Shown here in pieces: positions 36,634-45,193 of a stretch of DNA of 64,000 bases. Source of the DNA: Actinoalloteichus hymeniacidonis (GTDB lineage: Bacteria > Actinomycetota > Actinomycetes > Mycobacteriales > Pseudonocardiaceae); the NCBI RefSeq assembly GCF_014203365.1, contig NZ_JACHIS010000001.1, positions 1,798,001-1,862,000 on the forward strand. The letters are read 5' to 3'. The translations under genes were made by a program, and so were the position numbers. Within the stretch, counting starts at the first letter, position 1. Every line of letters starts with the position of its first letter. The notes under the pieces are model-generated. The model was not told where the DNA came from, made no database searches, and was given only the letters and a program-made list of their open reading frames with translations.

Positions 36634-38061
36634 ATGCACCCGACCGTGATCGGCCTACGAAGATCCGTCGCCGCCGCAGCATCCGCCGTGGTACTCGCCG
36701 TCGTTGCGAGCGTCACCGTCCTACCCGGAGTCGGGGCCGCCGTGACCGACCCGCGTCCCACCACTGTCGATACCACCACCGGCCCACCGGAGACCTGGCC
36801 GGACGGCGTGGGCGAGCCCCGCGAGCCGGGGCCGCGCTCCGACATCCGCGAGGGCGAGGTCATGCCCCTGGCGGCCACCTCGATCACCCGCGACGAGATC
36901 ATGGCGCGGGCCCACACCTGGGTGGCCGCAGCCGTCTCCTACAGCATCAACCGGTGGCGCGACGGGTACCGCACCGACTGCTCCGGTTTCGTGTCACTGG
37001 CCTGGAACACCGGCGCCTCCTACACCACCCGAACCCTCGACCAGGTCTCGCACGAGATCACCAAGGACGAGTTGCTTCCCGGCGACGCGTTGCTGTGGCG
37101 ACGCTGGGATGGCGACCAGGTCGGGCACGTCCGGGTGTTCGGCGGCTGGCTCGACGCCGCCCGCAGCCGGTACTGGGTCTACGAGCAGACACCGCCGCGC
37201 GCCACCTACAACGAGTACAGCTGGTCGCAGACTCAGGCCCTCTACCAGCCCATCCGCTACGACTTCGTGGCCCACGGCCCCGCTCCGGCGCAGAACCTCC
37301 GCGAGTTCACCACCACCGGTTCCTCGGTGGCGGCCGCGACCTCCCCGGACGGCCGGGTGGAGGCGTTCACCTCCGACTCGTCCGGCGTGCACCACCGTTG
37401 GCAGACCGCGCCCGCCGACGGCAGGCCTGGTGGCGGCGGCTGGTCGGACTGGGTGCACGCGGGCGGACCGGCGAATGCGCGACTGGCGTTCTTCCGTGCC
37501 CCGGACGGGCGACTGGAGCAGTTCGCGCTGACGGCGGGGGAGCTGAGCCACCGGTTCCAGACCGACCTCGACGGGGCCTGGTCGCCGTGGGGCGTGCTCG
37601 GACCCGGCGGTTCCGACCTGGCCACCGCCGTGGCCTCCGACGGTCGGATCGAGGTCTTCGTGGCGCACGAGGGCGGGATTCGGCATCGGTGGCAGACCAG
37701 TCCGGCCGATGGCAGGCCCGATGGAGGCGGCTGGTCGGAGTGGGTCGATACCGGCGGACCCGGCGGAGCGCGGCTGACGGTCACGTTGGCTCCGGGCGGC
37801 CGGTTGGAGCAGTTCGCCACCACGTCGTCCGGGGTTCGACACCGCTACCAGACCGACAACGCGGGGAACTGGTCCGGCTGGAGTGACTTCGGGCCGGGCG
37901 GCAGCGATCTGGCGGACACCGTGAACGTCGACGGCCGGGTCGAGGTCTTCCTCGACGCCGCCGACGGCGTGCGGTCCCGGTGGCACACCCTGGCCGCCGA
38001 CGGCACCCCCGGCGGCGGCACCTGGTCGGAGTGGACGGTGTTCCGTCCCGCCGTGATCTGA
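36634..38061 (+). CDS. secreted NlpC/P60-like peptidase with lectin-like propeller repeats
   Basis: A 475-aa protein; ATG 36634 is preceded by GAGGAGG. A signal peptide covers about residues 1-37. The catalytic domain (about 80-205) shows a candidate nucleophile Cys in YRTDCSGFVSLAWN, LLPGDALLWRR, and a candidate His in VGHVRVFGGW, the NlpC/P60 or CHAP-type Cys-His arrangement for cleaving peptidoglycan peptides. Residues about 220-475 carry the same PLL-type repeats as the preceding gene. The two genes are 51 bases apart and probably co-transcribed. Together with the lysozyme-like protein it may cut both glycan and peptide bonds of a cell wall held by the shared lectin module (inference). 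Confidence 0.85.
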   Translation: MHPTVIGLRRSVAAAASAVVLAVVASVTVLPGVGAAVTDPRPTTVDTTTGPPETWPDGVGEPREPGPRSDIREGEVMPLAATSITRDEIMARAHTWVAAAVSYSINRWRDGYRTDCSGFVSLAWNTGASYTTRTLDQVSHEITKDELLPGDALLWRRWDGDQVGHVRVFGGWLDAARSRYWVYEQTPPRATYNEYSWSQTQALYQPIRYDFVAHGPAPAQNLREFTTTGSSVAAATSPDGRVEAFTSDSSGVHHRWQTAPADGRPGGGGWSDWVHAGGPANARLAFFRAPDGRLEQFALTAGELSHRFQTDLDGAWSPWGVLGPGGSDLATAVASDGRIEVFVAHEGGIRHRWQTSPADGRPDGGGWSEWVDTGGPGGARLTVTLAPGGRLEQFATTSSGVRHRYQTDNAGNWSGWSDFGPGGSDLADTVNVDGRVEVFLDAADGVRSRWHTLAADGTPGGGTWSEWTVFRPAVI

Positions 38062-38114
38062 GGCCGGGGAGAGAACGTCGGGCGAGCCCCTTGTCGGGAC
38101 TCGCCCGCAGGACC

Positions 38115-38159
38115 GAGCCCGTCGGTCCTGCCGTGCGGTGCGGCAGGAACGACGGGCTC
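38115..38159. terminator. strong bidirectional hairpin terminator
   Basis: GAGCCCGTCG-G-TCCTGCCG pairs with CGGCAGGA-A-CGACGGGCTC around a 7-base loop, with one mismatch in a 19-base stem. It lies between the convergent NlpC/P60-like and serine-hydrolase genes. A weaker stem (GGGCGAG/CTCGCCC) lies just before it at about 38080-38107. Confidence 0.85.
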
Positions 38160-38200
38160 TGGTTCGGCTATGCCCCGCCTTCGCCGGGAGCGATAGCCGA

Positions 38201-40261
38201 TCAGTAGGTCAGGTTCGGGGACAGGAACATGAAGCTCCAGGCGAACCAGGCGACACCCACCAGGGCGAACAGCACCAGGAAGCCGCCGAGGATCCGGCGC
38301 AGGCCGATCCGGTTGCGGAAGCCGTCGACCAGGGACCACACCGCCGGGATGACCGCCAACGCACCCAACCACTGGAAGGCGACGAACAGCGACAACACCC
38401 CGCTGGGCGGATCCTGGAAACCGGTGATCAATCCGATCGCCACCACCCGGCCGACGATGCCGATCAGCGCGCTTCCCACGCCGATCCGGGTCAGGATGCG
38501 CATCAGCCGCCCGGCTCGGTCGATCTCGGCGAGTCGGTACCGACGACGCAGGATCGCCCCGCCCAGCCAGCCGATCAGGGCGCCCGACAACACGACCATG
38601 GACGCGATCAACACCGGCAGGGCCACCCCGGAGCTGTTCGCGGGCTCGACGCGGTTCAGCGTGAAGGCCGAGGCATAGCCGATGTCCTGCACCCGGCCGT
38701 CCTCGACCCGCATGGAGATGACCCGCTGGCCGCCGACCTCGCGCCACACCCAGGGCTCGACCTCCTCGTAGACCGCGGGCTGGGCCGTTCCCGGTCCGGG
38801 GGTGATCAGCAGGGTGTCGTCCTCCCGAGCGACCACCGAGGTCTCGTCGATCAGGTTCATCGCATCGAGGAAGGTGCTGTGCATCGACCGGGCGGGCTCG
38901 TAGACGCCTGCGGCCATCGCGGCGTGCTCTCCAGCGGTCGGCTCGACCGAGGCGTCCTGTGCGGGCAACAGCACCCCGGGACCGGCGGATTCCTCGGCGT
39001 CGGACGCCGGGTCGGCGGCCGGGAAGTAACGGTCGGCGAAGCCCGAGGTCACCGCGTCGCGGATCTCCAGGGTGTCGGGGCCCGCCCGGCCGCTGCTGTT
39101 GAACGAGACGAAGATGCCGGTGCGCTGACCGGGATAGATCTGCAGGTGGGAATGGAAGAAGTTGGTGTCGCCGCCGTGTCCGATGATGCGATGTCCGTTG
39201 CGGCTCTCATCGAAGAAGCCGAGGGTCATCCGAGGCCCGGCGGCCAGGTTGCCCAGTGCTGTGTCGTCGAGCCCGGGCTGGTGCATGAGCTCCATGGTCT
39301 CCGGCGACAACAGCGGTGCCTCCGGCGTGTCGCCCAGCTGGGCCAGCATGAATCGCGCCATCTCGGTGGGGCTGGCCGCCAGCGATCCGGCCGGTGCCGG
39401 GCCGATGGTCTCGAACGGCGCCGCCGCGCCCGCGTCATCGAGATAGCCGTTGGACATGGCGTCCTGAACCTCGGCGGGTAACGGCTGTTCGAAGGAGGCC
39501 GTGGTCATCCCGATGGGTTCCAGCACCTCGGCGTCGACGTACTCGTTGAAGGGCCTGCCGCTGGCGAGTTCCACCAGGTAACCGGCCAGCGCGTTGCCGT
39601 AGTTGGAGTAGGCGGGCATCGTGCCGGGCTCGTAGACCTGCTCGGGTGGGTCGATCGCCAGCACGTCACGCAGATCGGGAGTGGTGCCGTCGAAGCGGAT
39701 CATGTCGTAGAGCCGCTCTTCGAAACCCGGGGTGTGGGTCAGCAGGTGCCGCAGGGTGATCGGGGTGTCGAAGCTGGTGGGGAGCTCGAAATCGAGGTAT
39801 TCGTTCACGTCGGTGTCGAGGTCGAGATCACCGCTCTCGACGAGCTGCATGGCGGCCGTCGCGGTGAACAGCTTCGACACCGAGCCCACCCGGAACAGCG
39901 TGGTGTCGGGGTCCACCGGGACCGCATCGTGTCCGGCGGCCCCGTCGGCGGTCCCGGTGTCGGAGTAGCCGTACCCCCGCGAGGCCAGCACCTCGCCATC
40001 GTGCACGACGGACACGCCCGCCCCCGCGATCCCCGCCTTCTCGATGGCGCCGGGGATGAGGCCGTCGAGCCAGGCGTTGACGTCCTCTGTGGTCAGGCTC
40101 GCCGTCGTGGCAGGCGCCTGCACTGGCGGGGCAGGAGCGATCTCCGTGCCGAGCGAGGTGCCCGTGACTCCGAGGAGCAGGGCGCCGGTGGTCGCCAGTA
40201 CGGTCGCGAGACCCGCAGGCCGGGGCAGCACCCGGCTTCGGGCCTTGTGATCAGTGGACAC
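38201..40261 (-). CDS. beta-lactamase-family serine hydrolase with membrane C terminus
   Basis: A 686-aa class C beta-lactamase-like protein. GTG 40261 has AGGAG about 10 bases upstream; a signal-type hydrophobic segment follows (VLATTGALLLGVTG). Active-site motifs: FRVGSVSKLF with nucleophile Ser127 and Lys130, and the YxN motif in PAYSNYGNALAGYL. HGGDTNFFHSHL (about residue 365) is the third motif (HxG). The last 150 residues hold about four membrane helices (VLIASMVVLSGALIGWLGG onward), so the catalytic domain is exported and tethered. Such proteins act as D-amino-acid peptidases or esterases; the substrate is not predictable. Monocistronic, ending at the terminator. Confidence 0.9.
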   Translation of the reverse strand: MSTDHKARSRVLPRPAGLATVLATTGALLLGVTGTSLGTEIAPAPPVQAPATTASLTTEDVNAWLDGLIPGAIEKAGIAGAGVSVVHDGEVLASRGYGYSDTGTADGAAGHDAVPVDPDTTLFRVGSVSKLFTATAAMQLVESGDLDLDTDVNEYLDFELPTSFDTPITLRHLLTHTPGFEERLYDMIRFDGTTPDLRDVLAIDPPEQVYEPGTMPAYSNYGNALAGYLVELASGRPFNEYVDAEVLEPIGMTTASFEQPLPAEVQDAMSNGYLDDAGAAAPFETIGPAPAGSLAASPTEMARFMLAQLGDTPEAPLLSPETMELMHQPGLDDTALGNLAAGPRMTLGFFDESRNGHRIIGHGGDTNFFHSHLQIYPGQRTGIFVSFNSSGRAGPDTLEIRDAVTSGFADRYFPAADPASDAEESAGPGVLLPAQDASVEPTAGEHAAMAAGVYEPARSMHSTFLDAMNLIDETSVVAREDDTLLITPGPGTAQPAVYEEVEPWVWREVGGQRVISMRVEDGRVQDIGYASAFTLNRVEPANSSGVALPVLIASMVVLSGALIGWLGGAILRRRYRLAEIDRAGRLMRILTRIGVGSALIGIVGRVVAIGLITGFQDPPSGVLSLFVAFQWLGALAVIPAVWSLVDGFRNRIGLRRILGGFLVLFALVGVAWFAWSFMFLSPNLTY

Positions 40262-40518
40262 GAGGGACTGCTCCTGTTCGATGGACTCGCCGGTGGATCG
40301 ACACCCCGAAGTCTTGTCGCGCAGCAGTCCGAGATCGATCGTGCAGGCTGGTGTGCCGGTGGTGTAGCGGGCTCCACCATCGAGCGGCGGTGATCGAGTT
40401 CGTCGGGATCGCGGGCCGCGTTGCCAGCGCGCGATGGCGTGTCGTCGACCTCGGCCTGCGGCTTTGCCGATCGGTTCGCGATCTCCCCCGATCGGCCGGC
40501 GACGGTTATCATCCTGTG

Positions 40519-40884
40519 ATGACCAGCAGAATCACGGCCATCGCGATCGACGCGGCATCGCCGCAGGTCATCGCGGATTTCTGGTGCCAGGTGCTCGGGT
40601 GGCAGGTCGTCGAGGTGGAGGACGGGGGGATCGGCATCGCGCCGGTCGGCGAGACGGTGTCGCGCATCGACATCTTCCCGGTGCCCGAGGGCAAACAGGT
40701 GAAGAACCGACTGCACCTGGACCTGCGGGCCGACGGGATGAGCCCGGAGAACGAGTTGGCTCGACTGGTGGAGCTGGGCGCCCGGCGGGTGGATGTCGGC
40801 CAGCCCGCCGAGGTGTCCTGGACGGTGTTGGCCGACCCGGAGGGGAACGAGTTCTGCCTGTTGGACACCGGATCGCAGCCCTGA
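40519..40884 (+). CDS. VOC (glyoxalase-like) superfamily protein
   Basis: A 121-aa protein from ATG 40519 (MTSRITAIAIDAASP). It has two half-motifs of the vicinal-oxygen-chelate fold: VIADFWCQVLGWQVVE, and NRLHLDLRADGMSPENEL with SWTVLADPEGNEFCLL. This is the actinobacterial glyoxalase/bleomycin-resistance-like group; actual substrate unknown. The 257 bases between it and the divergent serine hydrolase hold no other gene. No partner gene is close on the same strand. Confidence 0.88.
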   Translation: MTSRITAIAIDAASPQVIADFWCQVLGWQVVEVEDGGIGIAPVGETVSRIDIFPVPEGKQVKNRLHLDLRADGMSPENELARLVELGARRVDVGQPAEVSWTVLADPEGNEFCLLDTGSQP

Positions 40885-40997
40885 TCGAGCCCTGAGCAGC
40901 GGGTGGCTCCGGACCGCCGCAGTACGCGGCCCGGCGCCAAATTCACCTGCTGTGGTGCGGTGATGAGAATGTGCCGACGAACACGCCCCCTTGTGAC

Positions 40998-41016
40998 TTA
41001 GGTAAACCTCTCCTTA
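40998..41016. promoter_or_regulatory. iron box (DmdR/IdeR-type operator)
   Basis: TTAGGTAAACCTCTCCTTA matches the 19-base actinobacterial iron box TTAGGTTAGGCTAACCTAA at 13 positions by my count. It ends 4-10 bases before the possible GTG starts of the siderophore ATPase gene, so Fe-bound regulator should block transcription or translation initiation. The transporter is thus predicted to be expressed under iron limitation. Confidence 0.75.
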
Positions 41017-41020
41017 GTGT

Positions 41021-41860
41021 GTGGCGGTGTCCGCAACCCCACCGCACGCCCCGACCGGCGTCGCCGCCCGCGAACTCGACATCGCCTACGGCCGCGACAC
41101 CGTGGTGCACGCCGCCTCGATCGCCCTTGACGCGGGCACCGTGACCGCGCTGATCGGTCCCAACGGCAGCGGAAAGTCCACTCTGCTGCGGGCGCTGGCC
41201 CGGTTGCACCCGCCGGTCGCCGGGGCCGTCACCTTCGCCGACGGCGCCGACCTGCGTGCGCTGTCCGGAAAAGACCTCGCCCGGCGGATCACGCTGCTAT
41301 CCCAGCAACGGACCGCGCCCGGCGGCCTGTGCGTCCGAGAACTGATCGAGTTCGGTCGGCATCCGCACCGCTCCCGGTGGGGCGGCCACGACCCGGACGG
41401 CCCCGCCGCCGTGGAACGCGCCCTGACGCTCACCGGGCTCACCGCGCTCGCCGACCGCCCCGTGCAGGCCCTGTCCGGTGGGCAGGCCCAGCGCGTGTGG
41501 CTCGCGAGCTGCCTCGCCCAGGACACCGCGCTGCTCCTGCTCGACGAGCCGACCACCTTCCTCGACCTGCGATACCAGGTGGAGATCCTCGATGTGGTCC
41601 GCGACCTCGCCGACGCACACGGCGTCGGCGTCGGCGTGGTGCTCCACGACCTCGATCAGGCCGCCGCCATCGCCGATCGAATGCTGCTCCTCGAAGGCGG
41701 CCGGGTCACCGCCGGCGGCACCCCGGACGACGTCCTCACCGCCGAGAACCTCACCCGTGCCTACGGAATCCGCGTCGATGTCGCTCGCATCGACGGGCGC
41801 ATCCACACCCGCGCGGTCGGCCGGTTCAACGATGCGGCCGCCGCGCTCGCCCAGGCGTGA
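41021..41860 (+). CDS. siderophore ABC transporter ATPase
   Basis: A 279-aa FecE/FhuC-type ATPase. Start is GTG 41021 or GTG 41027; both sit directly behind the iron box with no clear ribosome binding site, so the transcript may be nearly leaderless. Motifs: Walker A GPNGSGKSTLL, LLSQQRTAPGGLCVRELIEF, signature LSGGQAQRVWLASCL, Walker B LLLLDEPTTFLD and VLHDLDQAAAIADR. It powers ferric-siderophore uptake with the binding protein and permease encoded next. No siderophore biosynthesis gene is present in the window, so the ligand may be a xenosiderophore or made elsewhere. Confidence 0.93.
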   Translation: MAVSATPPHAPTGVAARELDIAYGRDTVVHAASIALDAGTVTALIGPNGSGKSTLLRALARLHPPVAGAVTFADGADLRALSGKDLARRITLLSQQRTAPGGLCVRELIEFGRHPHRSRWGGHDPDGPAAVERALTLTGLTALADRPVQALSGGQAQRVWLASCLAQDTALLLLDEPTTFLDLRYQVEILDVVRDLADAHGVGVGVVLHDLDQAAAIADRMLLLEGGRVTAGGTPDDVLTAENLTRAYGIRVDVARIDGRIHTRAVGRFNDAAAALAQA

Positions 41861-41894
41861 CCATCAACGCTTCACCCCAGCAAGTAGGAGAGAC

Positions 41895-42872
41895 ATGCGT
41901 AGCACCCGCGTGATGATCGGTTTGTCGGCCGCTGCGGCCATGGTGGTCGCAGGCTGCGGCACCACGGAGGAAGCAGGCGGTGACCAGCCTGCCGCCGGCG
42001 GCGGCGATCCCATCACCATCGTCGACTCACGGGGCCAGGAGGTCACCCTCGACGGGCCGGCGCAACGGGTCGCGGCCACCGAGTGGAACGGCGTCGAGCA
42101 CCTGGTCTCGCTCGACGTCATGCCGGTCGGAGTCGCCGACATCGAGGGCTACAGCAAATGGGTCAGCGCCGTGCCACTGGATGACACGCCCACCGAGATC
42201 GGCACCAGGGGCGAACCGAGCATCGACACCCTCGGATCGCTGAACCTGGATCTGGTCGTGGCCACCGACTCCCTCAACGAGGGCGCCATCGAACAGATCG
42301 AGGCGATGGTCCCGGTCATCGTCATCGAGGGCGGCAACGGGGAGGACCCCATCGGCAGCATGTTCGCCAGCCTCGACATGGTCGCCGAGGCCACCGGCAA
42401 GCAGGACGAGGCCGAGCAGTTGCGGACCGACTTCGACGCGAAGATCGCCGAAGGCGCCGCCACCGTGGAGGAGCTGGGCGCGACGGGCGAGCCGATCGCC
42501 TTCTCCGACGCCTATGCCGATGCGGGCTCGGTCAGTATCCGCCCCTTCGTCGAAGGCGCCCTGGTCGTCTCGGTCTTCGAGGAGCTCGGCCTCGAGAACG
42601 CCTGGACGATGGAGGGCGACGCGTCCCACGGACTCGCCCAGGCCGATGTGGAAGGCCTCACCGAACTGGGAGATGTCCGGTTCTGGTACATCGCCAACGA
42701 CGTGCTCGGCGACCCCTACACCGACGAACTGGCGGGCAACGCGATCTGGCAGAGCCTGCCGTTCGTGCAGGACGACAAGGTGTATCGCTTCCCGGACGGC
42801 CTGTGGATGTTCGGCGGACCGCTGTCGATGATGCAGTACGTCGACGCGGCCGTCGACGCTCTCGAGGCGTAG
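41895..42872 (+). CDS. ferric-siderophore-binding lipoprotein
   Basis: A 325-aa periplasmic-binding protein; ATG 41895 is preceded by TAGGAGAG. The lipobox VVAGC places the acylated cysteine at residue 21. The class III (FecB/FhuD) fold pattern is visible: ITIVDSRGQEVTLDGPAQRV, VSLDVMPVGVADIEGY, LNLDLVVATDSLNEGAIEQI, MVAEATGKQDEAEQL and a C-terminal WQSLPFVQDDKVYRF. It captures iron-siderophore outside the membrane for the permease encoded 7 bases downstream. It is 34 bases after the ATPase and belongs to the same iron-box operon. Confidence 0.92.
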   Translation: MRSTRVMIGLSAAAAMVVAGCGTTEEAGGDQPAAGGGDPITIVDSRGQEVTLDGPAQRVAATEWNGVEHLVSLDVMPVGVADIEGYSKWVSAVPLDDTPTEIGTRGEPSIDTLGSLNLDLVVATDSLNEGAIEQIEAMVPVIVIEGGNGEDPIGSMFASLDMVAEATGKQDEAEQLRTDFDAKIAEGAATVEELGATGEPIAFSDAYADAGSVSIRPFVEGALVVSVFEELGLENAWTMEGDASHGLAQADVEGLTELGDVRFWYIANDVLGDPYTDELAGNAIWQSLPFVQDDKVYRFPDGLWMFGGPLSMMQYVDAAVDALEA

Positions 42873-42879
42873 CACCACG

Positions 42880-44973
42880 GTGACTACGGCGACTCGGCCG
42901 CGCCCGCAGGCGGCACCGGCCACCGACACCCCCCGCCGAGGGCGCGGGCGGCTCGTGACGTTGAGCGTCGGGCTCGCGGCGTTCATCCTGTTGATCTCGG
43001 CGGTGCATCTCACCCAGGGCACCTCGGACCTCGACGCCCTCGACGTGCTGGGACTGCTGTTCGGCCAGACGGCGGACCACACGCTGGCGGTCGTCATCGA
43101 GTCCCGGCTTCCCAGGCTGCTCGCGGCGATCGTCGTCGGGGTCGCACTGGGAGTCGCGGGCACGGCGATGCAGTCGGTGGCGCGCAACATCATGGCGGCG
43201 CCGGACACGCTGGCCGTCGGCGCCGGTGCCCATCTCGCGATGGTGGCGGTCGCGGCCTTCGGGGTCTCGGTTCCGCTGCTGGGCTCGGCGGGCATCGCCT
43301 TCGCGGGCGGGCTGGCCGCGGCGGCCCTGGTGCTCACCCTGTCCGGCGCGGGTGGCACCGGAATCGTGCGACTGGTCCTGGCGGGCACCGCCACCGCCCT
43401 GGCCATGACCGCGGGGACCAACATCCTGTTGCTGCTGTTCGCGCAGGAGACCCAGGGAATGTATGCCTGGGGCGCGGGGTCGCTCGGGCAGAACGGACTC
43501 GACGGCGTCCGCACCATCGGACCGATCATCGGCGTCGCCGTGTTGCTGTTGTTGCTGGTGGCACGGCGACTGGACCTCGTCTACCTCGGCGACGACCACG
43601 CCAGGGCGCTGGGCGTCGGCGTTGGCCGGGTCCGACTGGTGACGATCCTGCTCGCCGTGCTGTTGTCCGCCTCGGCGGTGACCCTGGCGGGCCCGATCGG
43701 TTTCGTCGGCCTGGCCGCCCCCGCGTTGATGCGGCTCTCGGCCAACGCGATTCCCGGACTGCACCGGCATACCGCCCTGATCCTGACCTCCGGCGCGACC
43801 GGGGTGGCCCTGCTGTTGGGCGCGGATGTCCTGCTGCGCGCGCTGGTCGGTGCCCAGGGCGCGCTGGAGGTCCCCACCGGAGTGGTGACCAGCCTGTTGG
43901 GCGCCGTCTTCCTGATGGTGCTGGCCCGCAACATCCGGATCAGCTCCACCGTGGAGCCACCGGCCGCGGGCACCAAGGGCACGATCAGCGCCCGCCGCTT
44001 CCGGCTGACCCTCGGTGTCCTGCTGATCGCGGCGGTCGGGGTGACGGTCGGCTCGGTGCTGCTGGGCGATACCTGGCTGCTGCTGGGCGATGTGGCCAAC
44101 TGGATCACCGGACAGGCCGGTCCCATCGTCAGCAACGTCATGGACAACCGTGCCCCCCGGGTGCTCGCCGCGCTGTTGGCGGGGGCCGCCCTGGCCCTGG
44201 CGGGTGCGGTGATCCAGTCGGTGGCCCGCAACCCACTCGCGGAACCCGGCATCATCGGCGTCGCGGGCGGCGCGGGTCTCGGTGCGATCACCGTGATCAC
44301 CCTGGTCACGGGCGTCGGATTCTGGTTCCAGGCCGGTGCGGCGGCGGTGGGAGCGGCCGTGGCCACCGCCGTGGTGTTCGCGATGGCCGCCAAGGGCGGC
44401 TTCGCCAGCGCCCGACTGGTGCTGATCGGCTTCGGGGTGCAACAGGCCACGCAGGCTCTGATCACCCTGCTGATCACCGCGTCCGACCCGTGGAACGAGA
44501 CCAAGGCGCTGACCTGGCTGGCGGGCTCCACCTACGGCCGGTCCTTCGAACACCTGGTGCCGATGGTCGTGGCGGTGCTGCTGATCGTGCCGCTGCTGAT
44601 CCGAACCAGGAGCGAACTCGACCTGCTGTCGGTCGACGACGAGACTCCACGGGTGCTGGGCGTCCATGTGCCCCGATCCCGACTCCTGCTGTTGGTGTGC
44701 TCGGTCCTCCTGACGGGCACGGCGGTCGCGGGCGTCGGCGTGATCTCCTTCGTCGGCCTGGTGGCCCCGCATGCGGCCAGGGCGATCGTGGGTCGGCGGC
44801 ACTCCAGGGCGCTGCCGGTGGCGGCACTGTTGGGCGGCATCCTGGTGTGCGCCGCCGACACCATCGGCCGCACCGTCATCGCCCCCGGCCAGCTTCCGGC
44901 GGGTCTGATGACCGCCCTGATCGGCGCGCCGTACTTCGTCTGGCTGCTCTACCGGAGCCGCACCCGCACCTGA
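42880..44973 (+). CDS. fused double FecCD-type siderophore permease
   Basis: A 697-aa membrane protein made of two FecCD/BtuC-like halves joined head to tail, as in E. coli FhuB. Half one (residues about 20-350) has ESRLPRLLAAIVVGVALGVA, GTAMQSVARNIMAAPDTLAV and GPIGFVGLAAPALMRL. Half two (about 365-697) has MDNRAPRVLAALLAGAALAL, VIQSVARNPLAEPGIIGVAG and GVISFVGLVAPHAARAIVGR. Each half carries about ten helices. One polypeptide thus replaces the usual permease pair, so the operon of ATPase, binding protein and this gene is a complete importer. Confidence 0.94.
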   Translation: MTTATRPRPQAAPATDTPRRGRGRLVTLSVGLAAFILLISAVHLTQGTSDLDALDVLGLLFGQTADHTLAVVIESRLPRLLAAIVVGVALGVAGTAMQSVARNIMAAPDTLAVGAGAHLAMVAVAAFGVSVPLLGSAGIAFAGGLAAAALVLTLSGAGGTGIVRLVLAGTATALAMTAGTNILLLLFAQETQGMYAWGAGSLGQNGLDGVRTIGPIIGVAVLLLLLVARRLDLVYLGDDHARALGVGVGRVRLVTILLAVLLSASAVTLAGPIGFVGLAAPALMRLSANAIPGLHRHTALILTSGATGVALLLGADVLLRALVGAQGALEVPTGVVTSLLGAVFLMVLARNIRISSTVEPPAAGTKGTISARRFRLTLGVLLIAAVGVTVGSVLLGDTWLLLGDVANWITGQAGPIVSNVMDNRAPRVLAALLAGAALALAGAVIQSVARNPLAEPGIIGVAGGAGLGAITVITLVTGVGFWFQAGAAAVGAAVATAVVFAMAAKGGFASARLVLIGFGVQQATQALITLLITASDPWNETKALTWLAGSTYGRSFEHLVPMVVAVLLIVPLLIRTRSELDLLSVDDETPRVLGVHVPRSRLLLLVCSVLLTGTAVAGVGVISFVGLVAPHAARAIVGRRHSRALPVAALLGGILVCAADTIGRTVIAPGQLPAGLMTALIGAPYFVWLLYRSRTRT

Positions 44974-45085
44974 CAACCACCGCCTCGCGCCCCGAGTAAC
45001 CCCGCGCCACTCACCCGTTCGTAGGAACCCGTCGCCGTCGGTGCGCGGCATACTTTCACGGGGGATCGACACGGGTCGGGGTGAC

Positions 45086-45193
45086 ATGGCCACTGTGCGT
45101 ACGGGACGCGAGGTGGTGATCAGGCTTGCCCGGGCGGCCCCGCCCGACCGGCGCCGCGTCGGATCAGGGGCATCGCGCTGGGCGATCCGATGA
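45086..45193 (+). CDS. small ORF translationally coupled to the M48 peptidase gene
   Basis: A 35-codon ORF starting at ATG 45086 (MATVRTGREVVIRLARAAPP) behind CGGGGTGAC. Its TGA overlaps the ATG of the M48 gene (ATGA). The product is basic and has no recognised domain. It may be a leader peptide that delivers ribosomes to the next start, or it may be chance. No distinct ribosome binding site was recognised directly before 45190, which mildly favours coupling. Confidence 0.35.
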   Translation: MATVRTGREVVIRLARAAPPDRRRVGSGASRWAIR

